Part shown: positions 36,652 to 46,735 of the stretch, in pieces
Layout of the letters: each line of letters begins with the position of its first letter
Position numbering within the stretch: position 1 is the first letter of the stretch
DNA from: Amazonocrinis nigriterrae CENA67
GTDB taxonomy: Bacteria > Cyanobacteriota > Cyanobacteriia > Cyanobacteriales > Nostocaceae
NCBI RefSeq assembly: GCF_016056305.1
Contig: NZ_JAECZC010000002.1
Coordinates: 62,001 to 126,000 of the forward strand
Length of the DNA: 64,000 bases
Direction: 5' to 3'
Notes under the pieces: generated by a model
Told to the model about the DNA's origin: nothing
Database searches by the model: none
What the model saw: only the letters and a program-made list of their open reading frames with translations
Program-made: the position numbers and the translations under genes

Positions 36652-36822
36652 TAACTATTACGTGAGTTCGATGAACCTCTCCCCAACCCCTCTCCGACGC
36701 TGAGAGGGGCAGAAATATTCACCTTTTTCAACGAAAAAATCAGGGTTTCAAAGCTTCTCTTCCATAGGGACAGAGGAATGGAAGCGGCGTTTTTTATATC
36801 CGTCGAACTCACGTTAACTATT
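36652..36822. mobile_element. 155-bp MITE with 12-bp terminal inverted repeats and 8-bp target duplication
   Basis: ACGTGAGTTCGA (36660-36671) and TCGAACTCACGT (36803-36814) are exact inverted repeats. The element is flanked by TAACTATT on both sides (36652-36659 and 36815-36822), a clean 8-bp target-site duplication. The interior has no gene; its left part (GATGAACCTCTCCCCAACCC) also occurs at about 16821. It sits between two opposing terminators. Confidence 0.85.
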
Positions 36823-36882
36823 GGATGAGGAGCGATCGCCCAAATACATCAACACTGTTTCAAATATTACCTAGCAACATTT

Positions 36883-36936
36883 AAATAACAAAAATAGCTA
36901 ACTGCTAATTTTCAAACAACTAGCAATTAGCTATTT
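36883..36936 (-). terminator. rho-independent terminator of the atp operon
   Basis: Read on the minus strand, AAATAGCTAATTGCTA (36936-36921) pairs with TAGCAGTTAGCTATTT (36907-36892), 15 of 16 positions plus one G-U, loop of 13 nt, followed by TTTTGTTATTT. It lies 29 nt beyond the atpC stop. Confidence 0.82.
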
Positions 36937-36964
36937 ATGAAGACAACTAACAATCTGTAATTCC

Positions 36965-37912
36965 CTAAGTTAATGCTTCGGCACCGCCAACAACCTCAAG
37001 AAGTTCTTGAGTAATTGCTGCTTGTCGGGCTTTGTTATAAGACAGCGTTAGGGTGTTAATCAACTCACCAGCATTATCGCTAGCATTACTCATGGCTGTC
37101 ATCCGCGCGGCTAGTTCACTAGCAGCAGCTTCTTGTAGCGCCCGTAACAACTGGTTACCCAAATACAGAGGTAACAAAGAATCGAGAATCTGTACTGGAT
37201 CTTGCTCGAAAATCATGTCACGGGGGAAAGCGCGGACTTGTTGAGTCACTTTCTCCCGTTCTACTTGAAATTGACCGCCACGAGTTGTCAAGCGGAAGAT
37301 TTCGTCATCGCCTGCTTCCAGCCCTTGAGGATCGAGGGGTAGCAGGGTTTGCACGACGGGACGGGAGCTAACCAAGGAGACAAATCTGGTATAAATTAAT
37401 TCGATGCGGTCAACTTTTTCCGAAAGGAATAAAGAAAGTAGTTGGTCGGCAATCTCGTTGGCTTCTTTGGCGGTGGGAATTTGCTCTAAGCCGCTGTATG
37501 TGCCATCAATGGGCTGATTACGGCGTTGAAAGTACTGTGAGGCTTTGCGTCCAACAACCACAAATGTATAATTTACACCTTCAGCCTGGAGTTCCTTAGC
37601 GCGATTTTCGGCACGACGGATAACGTTACTGTTGTAGCCGCCACACAAACCGCGATCGCCAGAGACGACCAACAGCCCCACTGATTTTACTTCGCGTTTT
37701 CTCAGTAGTGGTAGGTTGGCTTCTTCAAAGCGCAGACGAGTTTGCAGACCATACAAAACTTGTGCTAAACGGTCGGCAAAGGGACGAGTAGCCAGTACTT
37801 GTTCTTGTGCCCGACGTACTCTAGCCGCCGCCACTAGGCGCATGGCTTCTGTGATTTTTTTGGTGTTTTTGACTGACTGAATGCGATCGCGTATTGCTTT
37901 GAGGTTAGGCAT
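36965..37912 (-). CDS. atpC: ATP synthase gamma subunit
   Basis: 315 residues. Central rotor shaft of the F1 sector: N-terminal helix [36 protein letters not shown] and C-terminal helix [39 protein letters not shown]. It is longer than the E. coli protein (287) because of the insertion typical of photosynthetic organisms (about residues 198-235, [24 protein letters not shown]); the regulatory Cys pair of chloroplast gamma is absent, as in other cyanobacteria. Last gene of the operon, 97 nt after atpA across a short repeat array, with a terminator behind it. (The gene is called atpC in cyanobacteria.). Confidence 0.97.
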   Translation of the reverse strand: MPNLKAIRDRIQSVKNTKKITEAMRLVAAARVRRAQEQVLATRPFADRLAQVLYGLQTRLRFEEANLPLLRKREVKSVGLLVVSGDRGLCGGYNSNVIRRAENRAKELQAEGVNYTFVVVGRKASQYFQRRNQPIDGTYSGLEQIPTAKEANEIADQLLSLFLSEKVDRIELIYTRFVSLVSSRPVVQTLLPLDPQGLEAGDDEIFRLTTRGGQFQVEREKVTQQVRAFPRDMIFEQDPVQILDSLLPLYLGNQLLRALQEAAASELAARMTAMSNASDNAGELINTLTLSYNKARQAAITQELLEVVGGAEALT

Positions 37913-37922
37913 AATCTTTTAT

Positions 37923-38003
37923 CTGGAGTTAGGAGTTAGGAGTTGAGAGTTAGGAGTTTAGGGGTGTTTCATTAACTCCTCACTCCTAACTGTTCACTCT
38001 TAA
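37923..38003. repeat. GTTAGGA-type heptamer repeats between atpA and atpC
   Basis: GGAGTTAGGAGTTAGGAGTT units (37924-37960) face CTCCTCACTCCTAAC units (37976-37990), so the spacer can fold into a hairpin in the operon mRNA. Confidence 0.7.
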
Positions 38004-38009
38004 CTTTTA

Positions 38010-39530
38010 TTACGCTGTAGCTTTGAATGTCTTCTTGTACTCGGTTAGCGCTTCTTTTAAAGCTGCTTCTTCTGAGTCACCCAGTGCTTTGGAACTTTGC
38101 ACTGCTTGGGCGTACTGGGGTTTGCCGGTCTTTAAGAAGTCGCGCAGACCTCTGGTGAAGGAGGTTACTTTGTCAACGGGGATATCATCTAAATAACCGT
38201 TGATACCAGCGTAAAGAATTGCCACTTGCTCGTATACTGACAGTGGGTCGTTTTGGGGTTGCTTGAGTAGTTCCCGCAAGCGTTGACCACGTGCCAACTG
38301 GTCTTGGGTGGCTTTATCTAAGTCGGAAGCAAATTGCGCGAAGGCTTGCAGGTCGTCAAATTGCGCCAGTTCCAATTTAATCTTACCGGCAACTTTTTTC
38401 ATTGCCTTGGTTTGAGCCGCAGAACCCACGCGGGATACTGAAATACCAGGGTTCACAGCGGGACGGATACCAGCGTTAAACAAGTCAGAGGACAAGAAGA
38501 TCTGACCATCGGTAATGGAAATCACGTTGGTGGGGATGTACGCCGATACGTCACCCGCTTGGGTTTCAATAATTGGTAGGGCGGTCATGCTACCTTTACC
38601 CAATTCATCACTCAGTTTAGCTGCACGTTCCAACAAACGAGAGTGGATGTAGAATACGTCTCCAGGGTAAGCTTCCCGTCCGGGTGGACGACGTAGTAGC
38701 AAGGACATTTGGCGATAAGCTTGAGCTTGCTTAGACAAGTCGTCGTAAACTACTAAGGTAGCTTTACCTTTGTACATGAAGTACTCAGCAATTGTTGCCC
38801 CTGTGTAGGGAGCCAAGAATTGCAGAGTTGCGGGGTCACTGGCGTTAGCAGCAACAACGATGGTGTAGTCAAGTGCGCCTTTTTCTTGTAGTGTTTGGAC
38901 TACGTTGGCAACAGTGGAAGCTTTTTGACCGATGGCAACGTAAACACAAATTACATCTTCTGATTTTTGGTTGATGATTGTGTCGATAGCGATCGCTGTT
39001 TTACCTGTTTGACGGTCGCCAATAATCAATTCCCGCTGACCTCGACCGATGGGAATCATCGAGTCAATAGCTGTAATCCCCGTTTGCATGGGTTCGTGTA
39101 CAGACCGACGGGCAATAATACCAGGTGCTGGAGATTCAATCAAACGGGTTTCTGTGGTTTTGATGTCTCCCTTACCATCGATGGGACGACCTAAAGCATC
39201 AACAACTCGTCCAATTAAGCCTTCTCCTACAGCCACCTGAGCAATTCTGCCAGTTGCGGTTACAGAGCTACCTTCTTGAATGTCGTGACCTTCACCCATC
39301 AGTACCGCGCCCACGTTGTCTTCTTCTAAGTTTTGGGCGATACCGACTGTACCATCTTCAAATTCTAATAGCTCCCCAGCCATAGCCTTTTCCAGACCAT
39401 AGATCCGGGCAATACCGTCACCGACTTGCAGGACTGTACCAACGTTAGCAACTTTGACTTCTTGGTCGTATTGCTCGATTTGTTGCTGAATAATGCTGCT
39501 GATTTCGTCTGGTCTGATTGAAATGCTCAT
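38010..39530 (-). CDS. atpA: ATP synthase alpha subunit
   Basis: 506 residues. Non-catalytic nucleotide-binding subunit of F1. Beta-barrel N-domain, P-loop GDRQTGKT (171-178), [14 protein letters not shown], and the alpha/beta signature [14 protein letters not shown] (about 360-375). Full length with the family start [11 protein letters not shown]. Separated from atpH upstream by 231 nt filled with heptamer repeats, an unusually long gap inside this operon. Confidence 0.98.
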   Translation of the reverse strand: MSISIRPDEISSIIQQQIEQYDQEVKVANVGTVLQVGDGIARIYGLEKAMAGELLEFEDGTVGIAQNLEEDNVGAVLMGEGHDIQEGSSVTATGRIAQVAVGEGLIGRVVDALGRPIDGKGDIKTTETRLIESPAPGIIARRSVHEPMQTGITAIDSMIPIGRGQRELIIGDRQTGKTAIAIDTIINQKSEDVICVYVAIGQKASTVANVVQTLQEKGALDYTIVVAANASDPATLQFLAPYTGATIAEYFMYKGKATLVVYDDLSKQAQAYRQMSLLLRRPPGREAYPGDVFYIHSRLLERAAKLSDELGKGSMTALPIIETQAGDVSAYIPTNVISITDGQIFLSSDLFNAGIRPAVNPGISVSRVGSAAQTKAMKKVAGKIKLELAQFDDLQAFAQFASDLDKATQDQLARGQRLRELLKQPQNDPLSVYEQVAILYAGINGYLDDIPVDKVTSFTRGLRDFLKTGKPQYAQAVQSSKALGDSEEAALKEALTEYKKTFKATA

Positions 39531-39570
39531 GTGTCTATTGTTTTGCTTTCGAGACGGAAGAATTGATTTA

Positions 39571-39756
39571 GTTAGGAGTTAGGAGTGATGAGTTAAGAGT
39601 TAAGAGTGACGAGTTAAGAGTGAGGAGTGATGAGTTAAAAACGCAAAAGTTAAAAATGCTAGTAAATTACTTTTAATTTAATTCCTAACTCCTAACTTCT
39701 AACTCCTAACTTCTAACTCCTAACTTCTATCTCCTAACTTCTAACTCCTAACTGAC
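39571..39756. repeat. paired STRR arms forming a long potential hairpin between atpH and atpA
   Basis: Left arm 39571-39637 (GTTAGGAGTTAGGAGTGATG, then GAGTTAAGAGT units) and right arm 39679-39754 (CCTAACTCCTAACTTCTAA, repeated) are reverse-complementary over most of their length, with a 40-nt AT-rich loop. It sits inside the atp operon. Confidence 0.8.
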
Positions 39757-39761
39757 ATTTT

Positions 39762-40316
39762 CTAGCTGCTTAAGCGCAAAGAAAGGCGGCGCAACTGACC
39801 CCGCAAACTGGCGTCGATAATTTGCGAGCCGACTTTAATAATCACACCACCAATTAACTCGCTGTCTACTTTTGTTTCTAGTTCTACTTGGCGAGCATTG
39901 GTGATGGCAATTACTTTCTCTTTAATTGCCTGCTCTTGGGCTTGGGAGAGAGGAACAGCAGAAGTTACTTCCGCTAACACGGTTTTATTCAACTGCCGCA
40001 ATAACGCTAAATACTGCTGTAATATTGGTTCTAAGAACAAAATGCGTCGTCTGTCTACCAATAGCAGCAAGAAGTTGCGTAAGTAGGGGTTAGCATTTTC
40101 ACCACCAAGAATTTGGGTGATAACTGCTTTTTTATTCTCTGGCTGAATAAAGGGGTTGTCGATAAAGTTCCGCAGTTGGTCTGAATTTTTTAACAAATTC
40201 AGTAGGGAACGAGCATCTTCACCAAACTCTTCTGTCAGATTTTTTGATTGCGCTACTGACAATAAAGCCTGTGCGTAAGGCTGGGCTATTTCGGCTGTTT
40301 CTACCGTACTTTTCAT
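39762..40316 (-). CDS. atpH: ATP synthase delta subunit (OSCP homologue)
   Basis: 184 residues. Peripheral-stalk protein joining F1 alpha subunits to the b/b' stalk. Helical N-domain (AQPYAQALLSVAQSKNLTEEFGEDARSLLNLL) and C-terminal TKVDSELIGGVIIKVGSQIIDASLRGQLRRLSLRL, the conserved delta signature. ATG overlaps the atpF stop by one base (TGATG), so translation is coupled. The stop is just beside the STRR array that separates it from atpA. Confidence 0.96.
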   Translation of the reverse strand: MKSTVETAEIAQPYAQALLSVAQSKNLTEEFGEDARSLLNLLKNSDQLRNFIDNPFIQPENKKAVITQILGGENANPYLRNFLLLLVDRRRILFLEPILQQYLALLRQLNKTVLAEVTSAVPLSQAQEQAIKEKVIAITNARQVELETKVDSELIGGVIIKVGSQIIDASLRGQLRRLSLRLSS

Positions 40317-40885
40317 CAGCGTCCTCCCACCTGCGCGATGCTACGTTCAATAATTGCTTGTTGAACATCGTCAGCAATACCAGCTCGCAGTTCTGACTCA
40401 ACTTTTTGCAATGCCAAGGCGGCTACTCGCTGCCGCAGTTCAGCAAGCGCTCGCTCTCTTTCGGTGTTCAGATCAGCTGCTGCTGTTTGTTTCAAGCGTT
40501 CTACGTCTTGCGCTGCTTTTGCCAACGTGGCTTCTTTTGCCTTTTGGGCGTTTTCTTCGGCTGCTTTGCGGATGCGTTGTGCTTCAGCTTGAGCCTGGGT
40601 CAATTGTTCTTGCGCTTGGGAAAGGGCAATCTGTGCCTCTTTTAAGCGCCCTTCTGCTTCCTGAATTGCGGTGGCAATATTGGATTTTCGCTCGCTCAGG
40701 ATATTGCTTAAAACTTTACGTCCAAAGTAGAATAGTATGCCAATCAGAATCGCTAGGTTAATCAGATTGGTTTCTAAAATGTCTAGGTTTAGACCGAAAC
40801 CACCTTCTGCTGCGCCTTCTGCCAATTCAGAGCCAACAGCGTTCGCTTCTGCGGCAAGTAATAAGAATGTGCCCATGATACCCAT
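40316..40885 (-). CDS. atpF: ATP synthase b subunit
   Basis: 189 residues. Single transmembrane segment (about 34-56, [26 protein letters not shown]) followed by a long charged helix ([21 protein letters not shown]... [21 protein letters not shown]) that forms the peripheral stalk with b'. The short hydrophobic N-terminus before it ([14 protein letters not shown]) resembles the cleaved leader seen on cyanobacterial and chloroplast b subunits. An in-frame ATG at 40876 is an alternative start. 188 nt separate it from b' upstream. Confidence 0.95.
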   Translation of the reverse strand: MGIMGTFLLLAAEANAVGSELAEGAAEGGFGLNLDILETNLINLAILIGILFYFGRKVLSNILSERKSNIATAIQEAEGRLKEAQIALSQAQEQLTQAQAEAQRIRKAAEENAQKAKEATLAKAAQDVERLKQTAAADLNTERERALAELRQRVAALALQKVESELRAGIADDVQQAIIERSIAQVGGR

Positions 40886-41073
40886 CTACAAGTGCGCTGC
40901 TTGCTTGCTAATACATTGTATTTTCCCGCAGGTAAATTAACTATTTTGTCCCGCAGGTCAATCAAGTTTCTTTTCCTGAAGGGAAAAAAGTGCCTTTTTT
41001 TGACACTTAATTAAGCGCTCTGGACTAATGCCCAGATGCTTTGTATGCTTTCACGGAACCTGTTCTTGCTAGC

Positions 41074-41505
41074 TTATCTAGCGGGAGTCGGCCCCAATAA
41101 TTTTTCTAGAATTTGCCTGCTAAGGGCATCAACTCGTTGCTCTAATTCACGCAAAGCTTGCTGTTTTTGTTGCTCTATTTCCACAGCAGCCTGTTCTCTT
41201 TGAGCTTGAGCTTCTCTTTGCGCTTCAGCGATTTTTTCGGCAGTAATTTTCTTAGCGTCAGCTTGAGCTGCTTCTACAGTAGCTTGCGATTGACGGCGAG
41301 CTTCTGCTAGTTGCTGCTCATATTCCTGAGTTAAGCGCTCAGCTTTCGCTAAGCGCTCCCGGGCATCAAGGGTATTCGTTCGGATGTAATTATCGCGATC
41401 GTCTAGTACCTTGGTCAGTGGCTTATAGAAAATTACATTCAACAAAGCTGCCAATAGCAGGAACTGCAATGCCATGAAGGGCAAGGTAGCATCGAAATCA
41501 AACAT
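41074..41505 (-). CDS. atpG: ATP synthase b' subunit
   Basis: 143 residues. Second, diverged b-type stalk subunit found in photosynthetic bacteria and plastids. Transmembrane helix about 6-27 ([25 protein letters not shown]) and a charged coiled coil ([18 protein letters not shown]...[15 protein letters not shown]). The ATG has AAAGAGGAGACAA before it, a strong ribosome site. Named atpG in cyanobacteria (not gamma). The 277-nt upstream gap to atpE contains an imperfect palindrome (41733-41760, GTAGAGGCGTGATAATTCACG...). Confidence 0.95.
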   Translation of the reverse strand: MFDFDATLPFMALQFLLLAALLNVIFYKPLTKVLDDRDNYIRTNTLDARERLAKAERLTQEYEQQLAEARRQSQATVEAAQADAKKITAEKIAEAQREAQAQREQAAVEIEQQKQQALRELEQRVDALSRQILEKLLGPTPAR

Positions 41506-41782
41506 TTGTCTCCTCTTTGGCTGGAGTAGCAGTTTTCATGGCTAGCAACATCATCCAACCTTTCGTATTTTAGAGACCCATAGCCAACAAGGGTCAGGCG
41601 ATTTTGGATTGGCGATTTTGGATTTGTTCCACTGACAAGCAAATACGGCATGTACTGAAAACTTTTGATCATCCAAAATTCCAAATTTGGTAGTCAACGA
41701 TGTCTGAATGACTCAATACCAAAAATTGTGGTTGTAGAGGCGTGATAATTCACGTCTCCACATTAACAAAAACTTTTAGGGC

Positions 41783-42076
<294 letters not shown>

Positions 42077-42180
42077 CTAGTAAAGACGTGTTTTTCACGC
42101 TGCACCAAGTTCTTACAAATCGCTCTCGGCGACGTTTTGAGCAGATACGCTCGTTGGAACTGTGCTATCAACTGAGAAGT

Positions 42181-42243
42181 TTAACAGTTATCAGTTATCA
42201 GTTATCAGTTATCAGTTTCGCGCGATCGCTTGATAACTGTTCA
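42181..42243. repeat. TATCAGT repeats between atpB and atpE
   Basis: Four to five copies of the heptamer GTTATCA (42187-42216) are followed after a CGCGCGATCGC by TGATAACTGTT (42231-42241), which is the reverse complement of AACAGTTATCA at 42183-42193. The spacer can therefore fold in the operon mRNA. Confidence 0.7.
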
Positions 42244-42262
42244 CTGTTGACTTTTTACTGAT

Positions 42263-43024
42263 TTAATGCTCCTCATGCTCTTCGCCGCCGTGTCCCTCCA
42301 TTGCCTCGTGAATGTATGCTCCAGCTAGGGTAGCAAACACTAGGGCCTGAATGGCACTAGTAAACAAACCCAAAGCCATTACAGGCAGAGGTACAAATAA
42401 AGGAACCAGCAGCACTAGCACCGCTACTACCAATTCATCCGCCAAAATATTGCCAAATAGACGGAAGCTTAGGGAGAGGGGCTTAGTAAAATCTTCTAGA
42501 ATTGCGATCGGCAACAGCACAGGTGTTGGCTCTATATATTTCTTAAAGTAGCCCAAACCCCGCTTGCTAAAACCCGCGTAAAAGTACGCTAAAGATGTCA
42601 GCAGTGCCAATGCTACGGTCGTGTTAATGTCATTGGTGGGAGCCGCCAATTCACCTGACGGCAGCTTGATTAGCTTCCAGGGAATCAGAGCGCCTGACCA
42701 GTTCGACACGAAGATAAACAAGAACAATGTGCCAATGAATGGCACCCAAGGGCGGTACTCTTTCTCACCAAGTTGGTTTTTTGCCAGATCTCGAATAAAT
42801 TCTAGGGCATATTCCATCAAATTCTGGATGCCGCTGGGAATTCTTTGGGCGTTGCGAGTAGCAGCTATGGAAGCTATTACTAGAATGCTAATTACAAACC
42901 ATGAGGTGAGAAAAACTTGCCCATGAATTTTTAGATTTCCCAACTGCCAGTAGAAATGATGACCTACTTCTAGTTCGGCGAGGGGAAATGAATTAAAGGC
43001 GTTTAAGACACTAAGCATTTGCAT
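42263..43024 (-). CDS. atpB: ATP synthase a subunit
   Basis: 253 residues. Membrane stator subunit carrying the proton half-channels. Five or so hydrophobic helices; conserved [24 protein letters not shown] contains the essential Arg, and [21 protein letters not shown] the C-terminal helix. The start could be at the ATG 43024 or the second ATG two codons on. Follows atpI after 60 nt. Confidence 0.97.
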   Translation of the reverse strand: MQMLSVLNAFNSFPLAELEVGHHFYWQLGNLKIHGQVFLTSWFVISILVIASIAATRNAQRIPSGIQNLMEYALEFIRDLAKNQLGEKEYRPWVPFIGTLFLFIFVSNWSGALIPWKLIKLPSGELAAPTNDINTTVALALLTSLAYFYAGFSKRGLGYFKKYIEPTPVLLPIAILEDFTKPLSLSFRLFGNILADELVVAVLVLLVPLFVPLPVMALGLFTSAIQALVFATLAGAYIHEAMEGHGGEEHEEH

Positions 43025-43084
43025 TCTTCAAGCATTTTCCCCAACGAGCGAGGATGGGATTATTGTCTTTGTGAGCCTGATTTT

Positions 43085-43564
43085 TTAAGAATCAGGAATG
43101 AACGCAGTTTGCACCATGTAGACGAGGAGCGTGGCTTTATAAGTTAGAAATCCCAAGAATATTGGAAGAATCTGTAACTCACGCCATTGAGTTGCCAGTA
43201 CGATCAACCCAATGAATAGAGCAAAACGAGTTTTGCTCAGACGCTTTTTCTCACCACCGAGTCGCTCAACGTCTTTAGCCAGCATTTTTAAGTAAACCAC
43301 ACCTGTACACGCCCCAATCAAATAATTCAGAGCAATGTTTAAGGAATAAAAAATCCACACAGAGATAAAAATAATCCCCGTCAAGACAAGTGTGATTACC
43401 AACAACTTCTGGTAAAGTTGATAGAACTCTCCCATGGAGTTATCTGATTCTGTGTCTTCAGAACCAGATATAGCATCTTGTCCTGTTGTGGGAGCGGGTA
43501 CAACTGATTCGTCTGACAAGCTCACGGGACTTGAAACCAGTACAGTTAAACATGATGACTGCAC
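43085..43564 (-). CDS. atpI: ATP synthase-associated protein AtpI/Atp1
   Basis: 159 residues. Acidic, Ser-rich N-terminus (1-45), then four hydrophobic segments ([81 protein letters not shown]). First gene of the atp operon; AtpI is thought to help assemble the c ring. The N-terminal region is not conserved in the family, so the true start may be internal, for example the Met in [12 protein letters not shown] (residue 44). Confidence 0.88.
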   Translation of the reverse strand: MQSSCLTVLVSSPVSLSDESVVPAPTTGQDAISGSEDTESDNSMGEFYQLYQKLLVITLVLTGIIFISVWIFYSLNIALNYLIGACTGVVYLKMLAKDVERLGGEKKRLSKTRFALFIGLIVLATQWRELQILPIFLGFLTYKATLLVYMVQTAFIPDS

Positions 43565-44071
43565 ATTCAGTCAGCTGAATCATATCACGATCCGGTAACA
43601 ATACTTTAGAAAAAAACAATTAACTTCTTGTGACCATTACATAAATTGCAAAATACGCGCTCACAGAAGTTAGAGAGCGATCGCCAGGTGAAGCTGAGAT
43701 AATTCTCAATTTCTGCTAATTTTCGCCTTTTTCTAGGTGAGTAACTGTCCTCCGGGGTCGTTGTATCATCAGCATCAAGTGTAACCATTAAATTGGTGTT
43801 CATCAAATCAGCGGCTCGAGGAGAAATCGCCCTGTTGCTGAATTTTGCCAAACTCCAACTTGTTTTGAGGTGTTATGCCCAATATCTTGAGCAATCGCTG
43901 GGTACTCTCTTAATCTACATTAGATTTATTAAAAGCTGCCACTTAGCGAGCATTTGGTGCAGGGGAGCTTTCAAAGTAGGGGAGCAGGGGAGCAGGGGAG
44001 ATGGGGAGCAGGGGAGCAGGGGAGAATAACAACTGACAACTGACAACTGACCACTGACAACTGACCACTAA
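43565..44071. other. intergenic region upstream of the atp operon
   Basis: The atp promoter should lie in 43565-43700; no clear -35/-10 pair is asserted. An 81-codon minus frame (43851-43606) shows no recognisable family and is not accepted as a gene. Bases 43978-44024 are GGGGAGCAGGGGAGCAGG repeats, and 44029-44079 are ACTGACAACTGACC repeats running into the methyltransferase stop codon. Confidence 0.6.
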
Positions 44072-44079
44072 CTATTGAC
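43978..44079. repeat. GGGAGCA and ACTGACA tandem repeats
   Basis: Seven or so copies of GGGGAGCA-like units are followed by six or so ACTGACAA/ACTGACC units. The last unit supplies the TAG stop codon of the methyltransferase gene (44072-44074). Confidence 0.75.
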
Positions 44080-45256
44080 CCGGTGTCAATAAAATTAAAT
44101 GTTGCTTAAGGATGGTTCTGACTCCTTCTAACCCCAGTTGTACCTTTGCCAATATCTCTTTTACTGTCAAGTTGCCATCACAGGCTTGTAAAAATTCAAA
44201 CTCGTCTTGCGACAATTTGACTATCTGATAATCTTGGTTAAAGATAGCTTGACTTGGCCATCCGTCCATGCAGGGATTGAGTTCGGGAATTGCTGCTAAC
44301 AAAGCTTCATCTTCTGACCAATCATTTTTCAGCAGGGGAGGACGACCAAGGAAAAACTCATAATGAGTAACTTCTGGATCTAGTAATTCTATCAGGCGGT
44401 AGCGTTGGCGATCGCTTAACCCTTGTGCCCTTTCTATTAAATCTGGGGCTTTGCCCAAAAGTCTTTCTAATTGCCAAAAACCAGGATTGGAGAAGCCAAT
44501 AAACTCTAAGCCAGAAGCATCTATTAATTCAAACAGCGTCTCAATGTTGTAGTCAATCTCCTGGGGATGAACATACATATCCGCAAAGTGTTCATCCATG
44601 TGGTTTTCCATTGACCAGCGTTGTTTTTCGTATTTGACAATACGGTTATTTTCTGGTAAAGAGCCAAATATTTTTCGTCCGACTTGCACACCATCGCGGT
44701 AGTCGCCTTTTTTGTCTCCTTGGAGGAGGGCGATCGCTTTTTGCATGAGTTGAATTTCCCAGCGCCCCAACTCACCGTAGACGAAAATATGGAAAAAGCC
44801 GCCAGGGGCTAACTTTTTAGCTAAAGCTTGAATCCCGCGAATCGGATCGTGGGTATGGTGTAAAACGCCAACGCAGTTAATTAAATCAAATTCACCAGGT
44901 AACTGTTCCGCATCGAACAAGCTGAGGTGATGAAATTCTACCCGGTTAGCCCCAGAACGTTGACAACGTTCTTTTGCCATTGCCAAAGCACCCTCACTGA
45001 GGTCAATTCCCACGACATCAGCTTGAGGGTTGAGGTGAACTAAGTACTCAGTACCCACCCCCGTACCACAACCAGCATCTAAAATGCGGATGTTTTGCCT
45101 TTGAGGTTTTTGACCTGTGCAGAAGCTATGAGCGGCTAGCCAATTCCAGCGCCAATTGTAACCTGGAGGTGGTTCATCCAGCAGAGGGTCAGATGGAAAA
45201 GGGTATGTGTTGTAGAGTTTGGCAACAGCAGCGCTAACAGTTTGGGGGTCTGACAT
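44072..45256 (-). CDS. class I SAM-dependent methyltransferase
   Basis: 394 residues. Residues about 50-170 form the Rossmann methyltransferase: ILDAGCGTGVGTEYLV (motif I, about 57-72), VVGIDLSEGALAMAKERC (motif II), FDLINCVGVLHHTHDP (motif IV region). The C-terminal 200 residues, including YNIETLFELIDASGLEFIGFSNP and a winged-helix-like tail with DEFEFLQACDGNLTVKEILAKVQ, are a regulatory/substrate region seen in cyanobacterial homologues. Substrate unknown. Starts with ATG at 45256. The stop codon lies inside a tandem repeat, so the last residues (TPGQ) may be repeat-modified. Confidence 0.85.
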   Translation of the reverse strand: MSDPQTVSAAVAKLYNTYPFPSDPLLDEPPPGYNWRWNWLAAHSFCTGQKPQRQNIRILDAGCGTGVGTEYLVHLNPQADVVGIDLSEGALAMAKERCQRSGANRVEFHHLSLFDAEQLPGEFDLINCVGVLHHTHDPIRGIQALAKKLAPGGFFHIFVYGELGRWEIQLMQKAIALLQGDKKGDYRDGVQVGRKIFGSLPENNRIVKYEKQRWSMENHMDEHFADMYVHPQEIDYNIETLFELIDASGLEFIGFSNPGFWQLERLLGKAPDLIERAQGLSDRQRYRLIELLDPEVTHYEFFLGRPPLLKNDWSEDEALLAAIPELNPCMDGWPSQAIFNQDYQIVKLSQDEFEFLQACDGNLTVKEILAKVQLGLEGVRTILKQHLILLTPGQ

Positions 45257-45552
45257 GGTAAGTAAAATCGCAGCAATTCTGAGTTTAGCGAATGCTGGAC
45301 ACTTAGGGTAGACAGATGATGGCGATCGCTATTGTGAAAATGCAACGCTGGATTATTTCAACTTAGGCAAGTATGGATATTGTTTAAGTACAAACACTAA
45401 TCTTTAAGTAATTTTTTATTTCTTGTATTATGAAGCAATAAAAATCATTTGTTAAAATTGCAAATTTCAATAATAAAAAAGCTATAATTTACCTCGCATT
45501 TCATCCTAAATTAACTAAATAATACTCAATATTAAACAACCACCAATTTTAG
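45257..45552. other. intergenic, no gene seen
   Basis: 296 bp of AT-rich DNA with one GCGATCGC (45322-45329) near the methyltransferase start and nothing else supportable. Confidence 0.45.
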
Positions 45553-46011
45553 TTATTTTACATTTGGCCAAGGTTTTGTCCAATCTTCTAGAGTCAAAGC
45601 AGTGACTTTTTCAAAATCTTTCCAGTTGCGGGTTACTAAAATCCCACTTACAGATTGTGCAATTGCCGCAATACGTAAATCTTACGTACCTATGCCTTTA
45701 AGTCTTTTAATTAATAAAAGCTGGTACATTGCATAAGCATCATTATCAAAAGCCAGTAATCGAATATTTTTGAAAAACTCTATTTCATCTGCCAAGCCTT
45801 TATAAGCCCATACTAATTTAGTATTGTATTTGGAAAGGTTGCTATTACAATCCTTGATACTTTTCAGCCATCCTTTAATTTTTTCCTCCAGTGTAATCAC
45901 AGTTACAGCAAGATTTTCAGGTTTCTTTTGGCTGATACGCTGTATTACTGTTGGGTTTCCTTGTTGAAAAAGTGATACGTGATCTGTATCTAATATATAT
46001 AACTTAGCCAC
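45553..46011 (-). pseudogene. VapC-family PIN-domain toxin broken by an in-frame stop
   Basis: From GTG 46011 the frame reads 109 residues (MAKLYILDTDHVSLFQQG...LLIKRLKGIGT), meets TAA at 45682-45684, and then continues in the same frame for 43 more codons of clear PIN sequence (DLRIAAIAQSVSGILVTRNWKDFEKVTAL... to TAA at 45553). Joined, the 152 positions match a full VapC: first acid in LDTDH (8/10), Glu42-43, and the DLRIAAIA acid, which lies after the premature stop. The truncated product would therefore lack catalytic residues. One base change (for example AAA or CAA to TAA) explains it. GTG overlaps the antitoxin stop by one base (TAGTG), the usual toxin-antitoxin coupling. Intact VapC would be an RNase. 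Confidence 0.85.
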
Positions 46012-46502
46012 TATAAATTAGACTCCGCATCTTTTGGTTGCATGTATTGATTGTAGTGCTTAAAATGAACAAGCTTTAGAAAATCGTCAAATTCTGCAAA
46101 TTCTGTCAGTCCCAATTGTTTAATTTCATTCTCAAATTCATTGATAAAGTTTGCATGAGATGCCTCCATTTGTATATCAAGTTCACTACGTTCTTCTTCT
46201 ATATAAGCAATTACTTCATCAAACAGAGGATTATCTTTGTGCATTCCTGCAAATTTCAACCAAGGATTTTCTGATTGAGCTGCTTCAATTGCTAAAGTAA
46301 CTATTTTGGCACTCTCTAACCGACTTTGCAGACTTTGACTAACTTCTTCAATTGCTTCTGTTTCTGTATTGCCTATACCTTGACACTCTGGTAAACCTAG
46401 CAATGTTGCTTTAACTGTGCCATCTGGTTGATTTTCAATTAGCACATCATAAGTTGACTTGGGCGCTGTATCACTAGAGGAAATTTTGACAGCGAAATTC
46501 AT
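46011..46502 (-). CDS. antitoxin of a VapC-type pair (HicB-like N-terminus)
   Basis: 163 residues. The first 60 (KSTYDVLIENQPDGTVKATLLGLPECQGIGNTETEAIEEVSQSL) form a HicB-like partial RNase H fold; ENPWLKFAGMHKDNPLFDEVIAYIEEERSELD is the linker motif I recognise from cyanobacterial antitoxins paired with VapC. The tail (residues about 120-163, FENEIKQLGLTEFAEFDDFLKLVHF...) is longer than I expect for the family. Intact frame; the stop overlaps the toxin GTG. Probably autorepressing in complex with toxin, which is itself truncated here. Confidence 0.78.
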   Translation of the reverse strand: MNFAVKISSSDTAPKSTYDVLIENQPDGTVKATLLGLPECQGIGNTETEAIEEVSQSLQSRLESAKIVTLAIEAAQSENPWLKFAGMHKDNPLFDEVIAYIEEERSELDIQMEASHANFINEFENEIKQLGLTEFAEFDDFLKLVHFKHYNQYMQPKDAESNL

Positions 46503-46735
46503 GATTTTTTTGCCTTTGAAGTTTTATATTGATTATAACTTTGCAACCGAATAATCTATAAATGGCGATACACTTACTGCCTCAACTTCGCTCAAAGCTT
46601 TATATTTAGGTGTGAGCAGTAGTTCATAGTCAGGGCTAAAGTACTAAAGTAGTGAGTACAAAGCTTTAATTATTTACACAGACTTACTTATCTGTGGTTT
46701 GATTTTCATAATATTGTTTTTTTGCGATCGCTCTC
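46503..46735. other. divergent intergenic region
   Basis: 233 bp between the antitoxin gene and the ComB-like gene, containing both promoters. GCGATCGC lies at 46725-46732, just before the ATG of the latter. No repeat array. Confidence 0.4.

Noticed and set aside
43606-43851. 81-codon minus-strand frame upstream of atpI
   Set aside because: No ribosome site, low-complexity composition, no recognised family; it overlaps the expected atp promoter region.
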